61,545 nt of DNA from Salinispora cortesiana (GCF_000484695.1 NZ_AXVR01000028.1:1-61545); one strand, 5' to 3'; positions 47,959 through 57,798 are shown, numbered from the stretch's first letter. Notes: generated from the sequence alone by a model not told the origin. Made by a program: numbers and translations.

Positions 47959-50097
47959 CTATCTGAGCCGGCCGCCAAGGGGCCCGGCGGCGTGCGTCAC
48001 GCCCGGAGCGGGCACCGCAGCACCGCCGGCATCGTCGAGCGCATCGGTGGCGAGCGCTCCGGGCAACGGGCGGGCATGCAGCACCGTCAACCGGGTCACC
48101 GCGCGGGTGAGCACGACGTAGAGCCGGTGCAGTCCACGCGGTTCCGCGTCCACGATCTCGGCCGGTTCGACCACGATCACATGGTCGTACTCCAAGCCTT
48201 TGGCCAGCGTCGCCGGGACTACGGTGACGCGCCCGGGGGCGTCGAGTTCCCCGGGCTCTTCGCCGGCGGCGACGAGCGCGGCCCGCAGCTTGTCAAGGTG
48301 CCGGTCAGCGGCGATCACCCCGACCGACCCCGGTAGCGAGGTGGTCGCGGCCAGCTCCGCGACCACCTCGGCGGCCAGGTCGTCCACCCGGCGCAGGACG
48401 AGATTGCCGTCCGAACGCAGCGACACCGCTGGGGGGACGTTCACCTCCAGCGCGGGCAGCAGCCGGTTGGCCAGCGCAACCACCGCCTCCGGTACGCGGA
48501 ACCCGGTAGTCAACGGCACGACCGCCGCGTCGGGCTTGCCCAGGTGCCGCAGCGACTCCCTCCAGTCGGTCGCCGCCCACGGTGCCGTGCCCTGGGCAAG
48601 GTCACCGAGGAGCGTGATCGACCCGTGTGTGGTACGCCGGGCGACGGCCCGACACTGCATCGGGGAGAGGTCCTGCGCCTCGTCGATGATGATGTGGTGG
48701 AGGCTCGGCTCCCGCTGCAGGAGCCCGGCGGCCTCGTCGAGCAGCACCAGATCGGCGCTGCTCCACCGGACGCTCCGGACGCTACGGAAAGGCCGGGGCC
48801 AGCGCAGCGCCTGACACTCGGCCTCGGTGAGGATGCCCTCGGCAGCCCGGGCCAGCACCTCCGCGTCGCTGAGCAACTCGAAGACCAGCGACTGCGGCGT
48901 CACCGCCGGCCAGCAGGCGTCGAGGAACTCGGCCACCGGTTTGGCCTTTCCCATCCGCCGTTGCCACGGCTCCCCCGGCGACTCGCCGGAGCGCGTCTCG
49001 GCCTGGCGTTGCAGCAGGCCGACGACCCGGGCGCGGACCCGTTCCCGGCCGACCAGGTATGCCGGATCCTCCCGCCGGGTGTCGTCGACCAGGCGGGTGA
49101 GCACCCCCGGATCGATGCGCCACCGGTAGGCGCCGTCGGATACCTGGATCGCGGAGTCAGCTCGGCCCAGCCGGGACCAGAGCGCCCGCCGCAGCACGGT
49201 CGCCATCCGGGGGTCGTGCTTGACAACCTCGGCCTCGACCGGATCAACACCGGAGATGGGCACCCGGCCGATGAGCCCCTCCGGGGTGGCCTGCCGCACC
49301 TCCAGCTCACCGAGCGCGGGCAGGACCGCCGAGATGTAGCCGAGGAACGCCGAGTTCGGTCCGAGAATCAACACGCCCGTACGCCGAAGCCGTTCCCGGT
49401 GCAGATAGAGCAGGTAGGCGGCCCGGTGCAGACCGACGGCGGTCTTGCCGGTCCCGGGTGCCCCCTGTACGCAGATCGAGGTGTCGAGGTCGGCGCGAAC
49501 CAGCTCATCCTGCTCGGGCTGGATCGTGGCGACGATGTCGCGCATCGGCCCGACCCGCGGGCGTTCGATCTCCTCGATCAGGATCTTGCTGGTGCTGCCG
49601 AGTTCCTCGCCCTGGTCGAGGCGTTCGTCTTCAAAGCTGGTCAGGTCGCCCCCGGCGAACCCGAACCGACGGCGGGTCCGTACGCCCTGCGGGTCACGGG
49701 CGCTGGCCTGGTAGAAAGCGCGACTGACCGGCGCTCGCCAGTCCAGCACCAGCGGCTCACCAAGCTGATCGGTAACGTGCCGCCGTCCGATGTGATAGCG
49801 GCCGGTCACCGGACCCGCTCCCGGCTCGAGGGTCTCTCTGGGCTCGGCGGCGCCGTCGAGGTCGAGGCGGCCGAAGAACAGCGGCGTACGGGGGTCGTCG
49901 GCGAGCTCGGCCACCCGCCGGGCCAACGCCACCCCGAGGGTCTCCGCGGAGAAGGGATCCCCGGCGATCTTCTCGCCGACGGCGTACATGGCTTCGGCGT
50001 GCCGGCGCATCGCGTGCAGGGCAGCCCGCGACGCGGCCATGTGCGTGCGCTCGGCGTCGAGCTCAACAGTGAGGTCAGCGGTGTGGTCGGCAGGCAT
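47959..50097 (-). CDS. helD: HelD-like RNA polymerase-associated UvrD-family helicase
   Basis: Superfamily 1 ATPase. 712 residues. N-terminal coiled region, GRYHIGRRHVTDQLGEPLVLDWRAPVSRAFY (typical of HelD), Walker A GAPGTGKTAVGLHRAAYLL near residue 200, DEAQDLSPMQC (Walker B), GDLAQGTAPW, TTGFRVPEAVVALANRLL and VVPATLAKGLEYDHVIVV. HelD proteins dislodge stalled RNA polymerase; actinobacterial relatives (HelR) can give rifamycin tolerance. No rifamycin-associated element was seen upstream. ATG 50097 follows GGAGGAG. Confidence 0.85.
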   Translation of the reverse strand: MPADHTADLTVELDAERTHMAASRAALHAMRRHAEAMYAVGEKIAGDPFSAETLGVALARRVAELADDPRTPLFFGRLDLDGAAEPRETLEPGAGPVTGRYHIGRRHVTDQLGEPLVLDWRAPVSRAFYQASARDPQGVRTRRRFGFAGGDLTSFEDERLDQGEELGSTSKILIEEIERPRVGPMRDIVATIQPEQDELVRADLDTSICVQGAPGTGKTAVGLHRAAYLLYLHRERLRRTGVLILGPNSAFLGYISAVLPALGELEVRQATPEGLIGRVPISGVDPVEAEVVKHDPRMATVLRRALWSRLGRADSAIQVSDGAYRWRIDPGVLTRLVDDTRREDPAYLVGRERVRARVVGLLQRQAETRSGESPGEPWQRRMGKAKPVAEFLDACWPAVTPQSLVFELLSDAEVLARAAEGILTEAECQALRWPRPFRSVRSVRWSSADLVLLDEAAGLLQREPSLHHIIIDEAQDLSPMQCRAVARRTTHGSITLLGDLAQGTAPWAATDWRESLRHLGKPDAAVVPLTTGFRVPEAVVALANRLLPALEVNVPPAVSLRSDGNLVLRRVDDLAAEVVAELAATTSLPGSVGVIAADRHLDKLRAALVAAGEEPGELDAPGRVTVVPATLAKGLEYDHVIVVEPAEIVDAEPRGLHRLYVVLTRAVTRLTVLHARPLPGALATDALDDAGGAAVPAPGVTHAAGPLGGRLR

Positions 50098-50275
50098 GAC
50101 GGCGGCTCCTCCGGGTCGACAGGGTGACCTGGCCGCCCGGCCACCCACGTCGGGTACCGGCTGTGCCTCGGCGCGGCGCGAGAGCGCACGGATCGACCAG
50201 CCTAGCCCGTCCGGCCGCTCCCATCGACGAATTTTCGCTGGCGGCCGCCGACAGCAACACCGGCACTTCCTCCCA

Positions 50276-50521
50276 TCAGCCTCCTCCGCTGGCGGCGCCG
50301 CCTTCGGTTGAATTCTCGGTGGGTTCGGAGACCGAGTGCTGTGCTCTCCACTCCAGACACTGCTCGACCGACCTACGCAACGTCGGGTTCAGCTCGGCTG
50401 GACCCATCGCCAGTAGTTCGATCCCGCTGGTGGGGTCTGCTCCGGGTAGACCCGGCCTGCCGACTAGTAGGACCGCGCTGACAGCCACGACTGCCGTGGC
50501 TGCGGCGATGGCGACTCGCAT
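50276..50521 (-). CDS. Small secreted or membrane-anchored protein after the sigma remnant
   Basis: 81 residues: an N-terminal hydrophobic helix (MRVAIAAATAVVAVSAVLLVG) then a short polar tail with one Cys (SVEQCLEW) and a Gly end. Not a family I recognise. Just upstream, ATG 50549 overlaps the sigma stop and begins MTDLLDPPP in another frame, so this may itself be a deleted remnant of the gene that normally follows such sigma factors. Confidence 0.4.
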   Translation of the reverse strand: MRVAIAAATAVVAVSAVLLVGRPGLPGADPTSGIELLAMGPAELNPTLRRSVEQCLEWRAQHSVSEPTENSTEGGAASGGG

Positions 50522-50546
50522 GGGGGTGGATCGAGGAGATCGGTCA

Positions 50547-50866
50547 TCACTGCTCCTGCTTGTTGTCGGTGCTGAATATCCGGGCCAGCCGTGCCCGGAC
50601 GCGACTCACCCGGGAACGAAGCGCGACCTCGCTGATCCCGAGCACGGCCGCGGCCTCGGCGTAGGAAACGCCGGACCAGAGACACAGGGCGACCGCCTCC
50701 CGCTCGGCGCGAGGCAGCCGGCGGACTGCCGAAAAGGACCGACGCCATCCGGCGCTCGTCGTCCAGCCGACCGGCGACCTCGTCGGCGGGGTCGGCGTGG
50801 GCCTCCCGGTCCTGCGGCACCCGGCGCAGCAGCGCCCGCCATCGACGGGCGGAACGCCACTCGGTC
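50547..50866 (-). pseudogene. ECF sigma factor remnant, truncated and frameshifted
   Basis: The C-terminal part is a good sigma region 4: VRRLPRAEREAVALCLWSGVSYAEAAAVLGISEVALRSRVSRVRARL. The linker before it (WRSARRWRALLRRVPQDREAH...DEVAGRLDDERRMASVL) is in a different frame; one extra base in the AAAA run at 50732-50735 (plus strand) explains the shift. Upstream of about 50866 there is no region 2, so the promoter-binding half is gone. It is divergent from the VOC gene, whose leader replaces the lost part. Confidence 0.7.
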
Positions 50867-50989
50867 TCCCCTGCCGCAGGACACCTCTTGGGGGTGACAT
50901 TTCCCTTTTTCCCGCCGATCGGGCTGCGGCAGTGCCACCATGCGGGTCGGGGCCGGCCACCGTGGCCGGCCCGGACGAGAGGGGTTGAC

Positions 50990-51748
50990 GTGGGCATCGT
51001 TCCGGCGGGCACCCCCTGCTGGGCCGACCTGGCCACGCCGGACCTCGACGACGCGCGCCGCTTCTACCCGGAGCTGTTCGGGTGGACCGGGCGGATCGCG
51101 CCGGAGCCCGAGGCGGGCGGCTACACCGACTTCCTCCGCCACGGCCAGGCGGTGGCGGGTGCCGGGCCGCCGGCCATTCCCGAGCAGGTGCCGATCTGGT
51201 CGATCTACATCGCCGCCGACGACGCCGACCTGGTGGCCGCTCGGGTCGAGGAGGCCGGCGGGCAGCTCGTGGTGCCCCCCTTCGACGTGTTCGACCGGGG
51301 TCGGATGGCGGTGTTGAGCGACCCGGCGGGGGCGACGCTGTCTGTGTGGCAGCCGTTGACGATGCCCGGCGGTGAGGTCTTCGGGGTACCGGGGGCGATG
51401 AGCTGGACCGAGCTGGTCACCCCCGACCCGGAGAGCGCGAAGGTCTTCTACGAGCTGGTCTTCGGCTGGCAGCCGGACGAGTCGCCAACCGGTTCGGCCC
51501 GGCACACCGGCTGGCGCCTCGGCAGCCAGATCGTCGCCGGGATGACCACGCCGCTCGGCGACCTCCCGGCCGGTGCGCCCGCGTACTGGTCGGTGTACTT
51601 CGGGGTGGCGGACGTGGACGCGACCGCCGCCCGGGCTGCCGCCCTGGGCGGGGCGATCCTGGTGCCGCCCCGCGACAGCGCGGCCGGTCGCTGCACGGCC
51701 CTGCGCGACCCACAGGGTGCCCTCTTCAACGCGATCGCCCCGCCCTGA
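50990..51748 (+). CDS. Two-domain VOC (glyoxalase/bleomycin-resistance-like) protein
   Basis: 252 residues with two VOC modules: GTPCWADLATPDLDDARRFYPELFGW (residues 6-115) and GAMSWTELVTPDPESAKVFYELVFGW (130-250). This family is common in actinomycetes, often called VOC family or hydroxylase; the substrate is unknown. GTG 50990 follows GAGAGGGG. Confidence 0.88.
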   Translation: MGIVPAGTPCWADLATPDLDDARRFYPELFGWTGRIAPEPEAGGYTDFLRHGQAVAGAGPPAIPEQVPIWSIYIAADDADLVAARVEEAGGQLVVPPFDVFDRGRMAVLSDPAGATLSVWQPLTMPGGEVFGVPGAMSWTELVTPDPESAKVFYELVFGWQPDESPTGSARHTGWRLGSQIVAGMTTPLGDLPAGAPAYWSVYFGVADVDATAARAAALGGAILVPPRDSAAGRCTALRDPQGALFNAIAPP

Positions 51749-51772
51749 CCTCCAGCATCCCTGCCCAGGCGG

Positions 51773-52582
51773 TCAGCACCGGCCCAGCACCCCGTCGGGC
51801 GCCGAGGCGGGGCGGACGGGTACCACCAGTGGGCCGTGCTCGCCGTCGATCACCTTCACGGTGGCGCGGTAGTGGCGAGCCAGCAGCTCCGTCGTGAGCA
51901 CCTCCCGGGGGCTGCCGACGGCGGCGACATGGCCGTCCGCGAGGAGCACCATCCGGTCGGCGTACTCGCCGGCGATGGAGAGATCGTGCATGGTCGCGAC
52001 CACGGTCAGGCCATGCGCACGGCGGAGCTGGTCGACCAGTTCGAGGACGTCCTGTTGGTGGCCGATGTCCAGCGCGCTGGTCGGCTCGTCGAGCAGCAGC
52101 AGGGTGGCCCCCTGGGCGAAGGCTCGGGCCAGGAAGACCCGCTGCCGCTCGCCACCGGAGAGGGTGGCAAGTTCCCGGGCGTGGAATCCGGTGAGGTCCA
52201 GCCGGTCCAGGACATCGTGCGCGGCGGCCAGGTCGGCGGTGGACTCCCGGCCCAGCGGCGCGATGTACGGGGTGCGGCCGAGCAGCACGTAGTCCAGGAC
52301 CGACATCCCCGCCGGCACCACCGGCGACTGGGCCACCGTCGCCACCACCCGGGCCCGGTCCCGGCGACACAGCTGCTGGATCGGCGTACCGAAGAGGGAG
52401 ACCGCGCCCTCGGTGGGCAGCAGGCCGCCGACGGCGCGCAGCAGCGTCGACTTGCCGGCGCCGTTCGGGCCGATCACGGTCACCCACTCGCCGGCGGCGA
52501 CGCTCAGATCAACCCCGGTCAGGATGGGTACGCCGGCCAGTCGGACCCGCAGGTCGCGTACCGCCACTGCCGGCGCGCTCAT
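51773..52582 (-). CDS. btuD: ABC transporter ATP-binding protein, B12 uptake
   Basis: FecE/BtuD-type ATPase, 269 residues. Walker A GPNGAGKSTLLR, Q-loop AQSPVVPAGMSV, signature LSGGERQRVFLARAF, Walker B LLLLDEPTSALD. ATG 52582 overlaps the permease stop by 4 bases. Cobalamin as cargo is inferred from the riboswitch ahead of the operon. Confidence 0.88.
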   Translation of the reverse strand: MSAPAVAVRDLRVRLAGVPILTGVDLSVAAGEWVTVIGPNGAGKSTLLRAVGGLLPTEGAVSLFGTPIQQLCRRDRARVVATVAQSPVVPAGMSVLDYVLLGRTPYIAPLGRESTADLAAAHDVLDRLDLTGFHARELATLSGGERQRVFLARAFAQGATLLLLDEPTSALDIGHQQDVLELVDQLRRAHGLTVVATMHDLSIAGEYADRMVLLADGHVAAVGSPREVLTTELLARHYRATVKVIDGEHGPLVVPVRPASAPDGVLGRC

Positions 52583-53679
52583 CCCAGCACCCGCCGGGCG
52601 CTGCGCAGGACCAGAACGAAGAACGGGCCGCCGAGCAGGGCGGTCACCACACCGATCGGGATCTCCTCGGGGGCAGCCGCGGTACGGGCGATCACGTCGG
52701 TCAGCGCCAGGAACGCCCCGCCGAAGAGCATCGACAGCGGCAGGATCACCCGGTAGCTGGAGCCGGCGAGCAGTCGTACGGCGTGCGGCACGATAATTCC
52801 GACGAAGCCGATCAGCCCGGACGCGGAGACCGCGGCGGCGGTGCCGAGGGAGGCGGCGGCGATCAGCAGGTAGCGGGACCGTTGCGGGTGCAGGCCCAGG
52901 CTGGTCGCCTCGTCGTCGCCGACCGAGAGGACGTCCAGCTCCCGCCGGTGCAGCAGGACCACCACGGCGGTCAGCAGGAAGTACGGCAGGACCAACCACA
53001 CGTCGTGCCAGCCGGCGGTGGCGAGCCGTCCGAGTAGCCAGGCATAGACCTGTTGGATGCTGTCTGCATTGCGTTGCAGCAGGTACGTCTGTCCGGCGGA
53101 GAGGAAGGCGGAGACCGCCACCCCGGCCAGGATCAGGGTCGCCGGTGATCGGCTTCGGCCACCGGCGGAGCCGAGCAGGTAGGTCAGCGTGACCGCGCCG
53201 ATCGCGCCGACGAACGCGGCCAGCGGGACGGTGACCGGCAGCCCGGTGTTCGCCCCGCCGGCCCCGCCAATGGTGATCACCACGGTGACCGCCAACCCGG
53301 CGCCGGCCGCGACCCCGAGCAGGTACGGGTCGGCCAGTGGGTTACGGAACACGCCCTGGTAGGCGCCGCCGGCCAGGGCGAGCAACCCGCCGACGAGCAG
53401 GCCGAGCACGGCCCGGGGCAGGCGCAGCTCGGTGATGATGGCGATCTCCCGCTCGGTGAGCCCGCTGTCGAGGCCGACCCCGGGGAGGAGGTTCAGCAGC
53501 TCGACCGCGACGCTGCCGGGCGGCAGGCTGACCGGGCCGAGGGAGACGCCCGCCACCAGGGCGACCAGGACCGCGGCCAGCCCGGCGACGAGCCAGCCGG
53601 GCCGCAGCCCGGCTGGCCGAGCCACGGCCGGCCGCCCCTCCGGCAGGCCGGAGGGGCGCTGGGTTACCACCTGCCGCAT
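52579..53679 (-). CDS. btuC: FecCD/BtuC-family ABC permease, B12 uptake
   Basis: 366 residues with about 10 helices. LRLPRAVLGLLVGGLLALAGGAYQGVFRNPLADPYLLG and SGLIGFVGIIVPHAVRLL are family signatures. 32 bases separate it from the binding-protein gene. Confidence 0.88.
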   Translation of the reverse strand: MRQVVTQRPSGLPEGRPAVARPAGLRPGWLVAGLAAVLVALVAGVSLGPVSLPPGSVAVELLNLLPGVGLDSGLTEREIAIITELRLPRAVLGLLVGGLLALAGGAYQGVFRNPLADPYLLGVAAGAGLAVTVVITIGGAGGANTGLPVTVPLAAFVGAIGAVTLTYLLGSAGGRSRSPATLILAGVAVSAFLSAGQTYLLQRNADSIQQVYAWLLGRLATAGWHDVWLVLPYFLLTAVVVLLHRRELDVLSVGDDEATSLGLHPQRSRYLLIAAASLGTAAAVSASGLIGFVGIIVPHAVRLLAGSSYRVILPLSMLFGGAFLALTDVIARTAAAPEEIPIGVVTALLGGPFFVLVLRSARRVLG

Positions 53680-53711
53680 GGGAAGGCCTTGCTACCGCCG
53701 CCGGTCCAGCG

Positions 53712-54650
53712 TCACGCGGGGACCTTGGCGGTCGCCTCGATGATCGTGCGGAGCAGGTCGACGACGCGCGGGCCCCACCGGGAGGCGATGTCGTCGTCGA
53801 GCGCGACGACCTGGTTCTCCTGCACGGCGGTGATCGTCGCCCAGCCGGGTCGGGCCTGGACCGACGCGACGCTCTGCTGGCAGCACTTGGTGTCGGCGAG
53901 GAAGACGAAGTCCGGGTTGGCCTGGACGATGACCTCCTCGGAGAGCTGTGGGTAGCCGCCGCTCGCGCCATCCGCGTCGGCCGGGTCGGCGATATTCTCG
54001 AGCCCGACGAGCGCGTAGAGCGAGCCGATGAAGGTCTTGCTGGTGGCGGTGTACAGCTGGGGGCCGAGCTCGTGGAAGTAGGTGAGCTTCTCCGCCCGCT
54101 GGGGCAGGCCGGCGACCAACTCCGCGATGTCGTCCTTCATCTGGCTGACCACGTCGGCGGCCTCGGCGGGGTGCCCGGTCAGCGCGCCCACCTCGGTGAG
54201 CTGCCGATAGGTGTCGTCCAGCGTGACCGCCGCCGGGGTGAGGAAGACCGGGATCTTCAGCGTGGTGAGCTGGTCCACAATCTTGTTCTGGTCGCTGGCG
54301 AGCAGCACCAGGTCGGGGTTCTGGGCGGCGATCGCCTCGGCGTTCGGCTGGAAGCCGGAGAGGTCGGTCCGCGGCGCCTCCGCCGGATAGTTGGAGTTGT
54401 CGTCGACCGCGACGACCTGCGGCCCCGCCCCGATCGCGAAGAGCATCTCGGTGGCGGTCGGCGACAGCGAGACGATCTTCTCGGGCTGCTGGTCCAGCGT
54501 CAGCGAGCCGACAGTCACCGGGAAGGTCGCGGCGCTCGACGCGCCGCTTTCGGCTGCGGGGGAATCGGTGGTCTTCTCGGCGCAGCCGCCGAGCGCGAGC
54601 GCGGCCACCGCGAGGGCCGCGGTGAAGAACCGGGGGGTACGTCTGGACAT
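53712..54650 (-). CDS. btuF: Substrate-binding lipoprotein, B12 uptake
   Basis: 312 residues. Lipobox LALGGC near residue 22; the mature protein is a class-III binding fold: EKIVSLSPTATEMLFAIGAG, NPDLVLLASDQNKIVDQL and NPDFVFLADTKCCQQS. Captures corrinoid for the BtuCD pair. ATG 54650, with GGAGG upstream and the riboswitch in its leader. Confidence 0.88.
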   Translation of the reverse strand: MSRRTPRFFTAALAVAALALGGCAEKTTDSPAAESGASSAATFPVTVGSLTLDQQPEKIVSLSPTATEMLFAIGAGPQVVAVDDNSNYPAEAPRTDLSGFQPNAEAIAAQNPDLVLLASDQNKIVDQLTTLKIPVFLTPAAVTLDDTYRQLTEVGALTGHPAEAADVVSQMKDDIAELVAGLPQRAEKLTYFHELGPQLYTATSKTFIGSLYALVGLENIADPADADGASGGYPQLSEEVIVQANPDFVFLADTKCCQQSVASVQARPGWATITAVQENQVVALDDDIASRWGPRVVDLLRTIIEATAKVPA

Positions 54651-54717
54651 CGGGCCTCCTGTCGGTCGAGGAGTTGGTGCTTCGCCGACAGGGACCGAGG
54701 TGCCCGTCCACGAGGCG

Positions 54718-54860
54718 CCCTTCCTCGAGAGCGCGTATCGCGACCGACCGCAGGCGACCTGACTCGTCTCCGGGACAAGCCCGGGGCATCACAGTTGCGG
54801 GACAGTGCCGGTTTCCCACCGGCTTCGCTGCGGGATGGTCGGTAGCACGGTAGCGCACGG
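54718..54860 (-). ncRNA. Cobalamin riboswitch
   Basis: On the minus strand the leader contains AAGCCGGTGGGAAACCGGCA, then CTGTCCCGCAACTGTGA (the B12 box) and GAGTCAGGTCGCCTGC. These are the conserved core elements of the cobalamin riboswitch in order and spacing. It should shut down btuFCD when adenosylcobalamin is plentiful. Ends are approximate. Confidence 0.9.
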
Positions 54861-54904
54861 TCGGGCCGGAGCCCGGAGTTGGCCGCAGACGTGTGACGAG
54901 GTGG

Positions 54905-54933
54905 GGTGGGGGCCCCGGGACAGGGCCCCCACC
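54905..54933 (-). terminator. Terminator of the M14 peptidase gene
   Basis: GGTGGGGGCCC (54905-54915) pairs with GGGCCCCCACC (54923-54933) over a 7-nt loop just beyond the stop. It also insulates the riboswitch operon. Confidence 0.8.
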
Positions 54934-54938
54934 TGGAT

Positions 54939-56813
54939 TCAGGAAACGGTGATGGTGACGTTGTCGACTGCTGCCTCGACGAGGCTGCCGCCGGCGGCGT
55001 CCGCCGCCGTCACCTGGATCTGGACCGACTGGCCGGCGTACGGCGTCAGGTCGAGATTGGCCACCGACCAGGAGGCGCTGCGGTTGGTCGCCGCCCCGGC
55101 CTGGTTGAGCAGGGTGGTGGTGCCGCCGCTGTGCACGACGCTGACCCGGAAGTAGTCGGCGGAGGAGGCGTTCGAGTAGTGCGCCAGGTACCAGGCCAAC
55201 GAGAGGGTCAGTGTGCCGCTCGACGGCAGGGCCACCGCTGGGGAGCGGGCGCTGGTCACGCCGCCGTCGATGTCGTGGGTGCCCGCCGAGGAGCCGGCGA
55301 GCCGACCGGTAACCAGGTCGTTACTGCCCGCGTACGGGGTGAGCTGCTTGGCACCGGAGTAGCTGGTCGCCTGGGCGGCGCCCCGCTCCCACTGGCCGGT
55401 GGTGGCGGTGTCGGTGCCGTCGGGGTCAATGGTCCAGCCGGTCGCGGTCTCGAAGGTGTCCGCCCAGACCGTCTCCCCGCCGCCGCCACCGTCGCAGTAC
55501 TGGTCCTCCTTGCCGATTGCCCGGTACGGGCAGTCGGCGTACTCGGAGAGGAGCAGCACCGCTTCCCGGTTGCGGGCGGTCTCCGCCGGGATGACCTCAT
55601 CGGGTGGGTAGAAGCCGCCGCCCGCGGCGGAGCCGGGGTAGAGCTCGAAGGTGTACGCCCAGATTTCGTGCTCCCCCCACATCCAGTCGATGCTGCTGCC
55701 GTCGGTGATGTAGAGGTCGCTGGACTGCTGCGGGGTGTAGCCGTTGGTGGCCGCCATCTCCCCGCCGATGGTGGCGAAGGTGTTGTACTGGTCGGCCGTC
55801 ATCCCCGGGGCGGTGTTGCTGTAGGTGTAGCCGAACGGCCAGAGCACCAGCTCGGAGTAGGTGTGGAAGTCGATGTTGGCCTTGATCTGCTGGACTCCGC
55901 CCACGACCCGGCTGTCAACGAAGTCGCGCACCGCATCGGTCTCCGGGGCGGAGAAGGGCGACGGGCCCCGGTAGGTGCTCGACGAGGTGGAGCCGGAGGA
56001 GCCGCCGCAGCAGCCCCAGAGGTAGTCCCAGTTGCGGTTCAGGTCGGTGCCGACCCAGGACGAGCCGCTGTTCGGCTGCCGGTTCTTGCGCCATGACCGG
56101 TACGAGCCGGTGGCGATGTCGTACTCGCTGCCGTCCGGGTTCACGGTCGGCACGATCCACAGCTCCCGGCTGTTGACCACGTTGGTGACCCGGGAGTTAC
56201 TGCCGTAGTCGTCGGTGAAGAGGTTGAGCAGGTAGATCGCCATCTCCACGGTCAGGTGCTCCCGGGCGTGCTGCTGGGAGTTGAAGAGGATTTCCGGTTC
56301 GTCCTCATCGGTCCCGACGTTGTCGGAGATCTTCACCGCCATCAGGTCCCGGCCCTCGTGCGAGGTGCCGATACTGACCTTCCGCGCGATGCTGGGGTGG
56401 TCCGCCACCACCTGGTTCACCACCGCCGTCAGCTCGGCGTAGTTGTGGTAGTCGGAGTCGGCAGGCGGAAAGTCAAAGGTGCCGACGTCCCCGTGGTCGT
56501 GGTCGGTCGGCGTTACCGGAACCTCCTCCAGCTCGAAGCCCAGCCGGGTGATCGCGGCGGCCTCGGCGGCGGTGGCGGAGACGTGCAGGACACCGTGCTC
56601 GGAGTAGTCGATCGCGGCGCCGGTGCTGGCGACCGCGCTGCGGTCGGTCACGGTACGCGGGCCGAGCACCCGGTACTGGACGATGGCCGACTCACCGGTG
56701 GGGTCCGGCGTGGTGTTCGCGGAGACCGGTGACGCGGCAAAGGTGAGCAGGCCGAACCCCGCGGCGACGACGAGCGCGAGGCGGCGGCGAAGGGTGGGGG
56801 TGCGGAAGGCCAT
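54939..56813 (-). CDS. Secreted M14 zinc carboxypeptidase
   Basis: 624 residues. Signal peptide [21 protein letters not shown]; propeptide-like region to about residue 115; M14 domain with [19 protein letters not shown] (HxxE zinc ligands), [49 protein letters not shown] (third zinc ligand His) and [10 protein letters not shown] (catalytic Glu). The C-terminal 160 residues form a beta-sandwich of the kind that binds carbohydrate or matrix. ATG 56813 follows AGGAGG. Confidence 0.92.
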   Translation of the reverse strand: MAFRTPTLRRRLALVVAAGFGLLTFAASPVSANTTPDPTGESAIVQYRVLGPRTVTDRSAVASTGAAIDYSEHGVLHVSATAAEAAAITRLGFELEEVPVTPTDHDHGDVGTFDFPPADSDYHNYAELTAVVNQVVADHPSIARKVSIGTSHEGRDLMAVKISDNVGTDEDEPEILFNSQQHAREHLTVEMAIYLLNLFTDDYGSNSRVTNVVNSRELWIVPTVNPDGSEYDIATGSYRSWRKNRQPNSGSSWVGTDLNRNWDYLWGCCGGSSGSTSSSTYRGPSPFSAPETDAVRDFVDSRVVGGVQQIKANIDFHTYSELVLWPFGYTYSNTAPGMTADQYNTFATIGGEMAATNGYTPQQSSDLYITDGSSIDWMWGEHEIWAYTFELYPGSAAGGGFYPPDEVIPAETARNREAVLLLSEYADCPYRAIGKEDQYCDGGGGGETVWADTFETATGWTIDPDGTDTATTGQWERGAAQATSYSGAKQLTPYAGSNDLVTGRLAGSSAGTHDIDGGVTSARSPAVALPSSGTLTLSLAWYLAHYSNASSADYFRVSVVHSGGTTTLLNQAGAATNRSASWSVANLDLTPYAGQSVQIQVTAADAAGGSLVEAAVDNVTITVS

Positions 56814-57009
56814 GGACAACCTCCTGACAAGCGCGGGAAACCTTTCCCGCCTGGTACCGCACACTCCACCACTCAACGCATGGTCATATCAATATTCTTC
56901 CATGTATAAATTAAATGGCGATCCCGCAGCACCACACTCCTGCTGCGTGTGGACACCCGCCGCCGAAGCCGGGCCGTCCCGGCAGCGGCTCGGTTTTCCC
57001 GGCCAGAGA

Positions 57010-57303
57010 TCAGGACTTCGGCGCGTCGCCGCCCGACTCCGCCGAGTCCGTCCCGGCGTCGTCCTCGCCGGCCAGCGCGGAGCGCAGCCGCTCCTTCTCC
57101 GCGCGCCGCCGCTCGGTGGCAGCGGCCATCTCCTCGGCCATCTCCTCCCGCCACGGACGCAGCAGGAAGAAGGAGAGCGCCGCCGAGAAGATCAGCGCCA
57201 CCATCAGCTTGATGAAAAGATTCAACTCCACGAACCACAGGGCCGCCAGCACGACGACAAACAGCCCGATCCGGCCCAGCGTGTACTTGACCGCCGCGCT
57301 CAT
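57010..57303 (-). CDS. DUF4229-type small membrane protein
   Basis: 97 residues: SAAVKYTLGRIGLFVVVLAALW and LFIKLMVALIFSAALSFFLL are two helices, followed by a charged, helical tail (RREEKERLRS-like). Matches my recollection of the actinobacterial DUF4229 family next to mqnE. Role unknown. ATG 57303 is preceded by ACGGAG. Confidence 0.75.
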   Translation of the reverse strand: MSAAVKYTLGRIGLFVVVLAALWFVELNLFIKLMVALIFSAALSFFLLRPWREEMAEEMAAATERRRAEKERLRSALAGEDDAGTDSAESGGDAPKS

Positions 57304-57338
57304 CTCCGTACTCCGTTCTCCGCCGTCAGCGGGCGGCC

Positions 57339-57761
57339 TCAGCCCGTCCTCCGGGCGAGCCACCGCACGCCGTGGAACCACACCACCGCGTACCCCACAG
57401 TGAAGGCCGCCGCGCCCAGCCCGCCGGAGACCACCGGCGGCAGCTCAGCGGTGAGGCCAGCCACCGCTAGGCCGAGGGCCAGCCCCACGGCCCCGGCTAC
57501 CAGGCCCGCCACCACCCGGGCGGCACCGAACCCCCAGGCGCGAAAGTCATCCCAGTAGAGCCAGGCCGGCAGGATCACCGCCAACCACCCGTTGGCCTGA
57601 CCGAACTCCCCCGAACTGAGCGAAGTGACACCCCAGTCCAGGGCCACCAACGCGAGCACCCCGATAACCCAGCCGGCCAGGCTCACCCCGAGCAGGTCGC
57701 CCAGGGTCAGCACGCGCCCCTCGGCATCTCGCCGGGGAATTCTGTTGCGCTGCTCGGTCAT
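57339..57761 (-). CDS. Integral membrane protein upstream of the DUF4229 gene
   Basis: 140 residues, four predicted helices: LLGVSLAGWVIGVLALVALD, WLAVILPAWLYW, VVAGLVAGAVGLALGLAVA and GGLGAAAFTVGYAVVWF. ATG 57761 starts MTEQRNRIPRRDAEGR. I do not recognise the family. 35 bases separate it from the DUF4229 gene and 37 from mqnE, so the three may form an operon. Confidence 0.7.
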   Translation of the reverse strand: MTEQRNRIPRRDAEGRVLTLGDLLGVSLAGWVIGVLALVALDWGVTSLSSGEFGQANGWLAVILPAWLYWDDFRAWGFGAARVVAGLVAGAVGLALGLAVAGLTAELPPVVSGGLGAAAFTVGYAVVWFHGVRWLARRTG

Positions 57762-57798
57762 GGCCCTACGAGGGTACGCGAACCGCCGACCAGCACGA

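Noticed and set aside
51773..54650. Iron-siderophore importer
   Set aside because: The family fits, but the cobalamin riboswitch in the leader points to B12.
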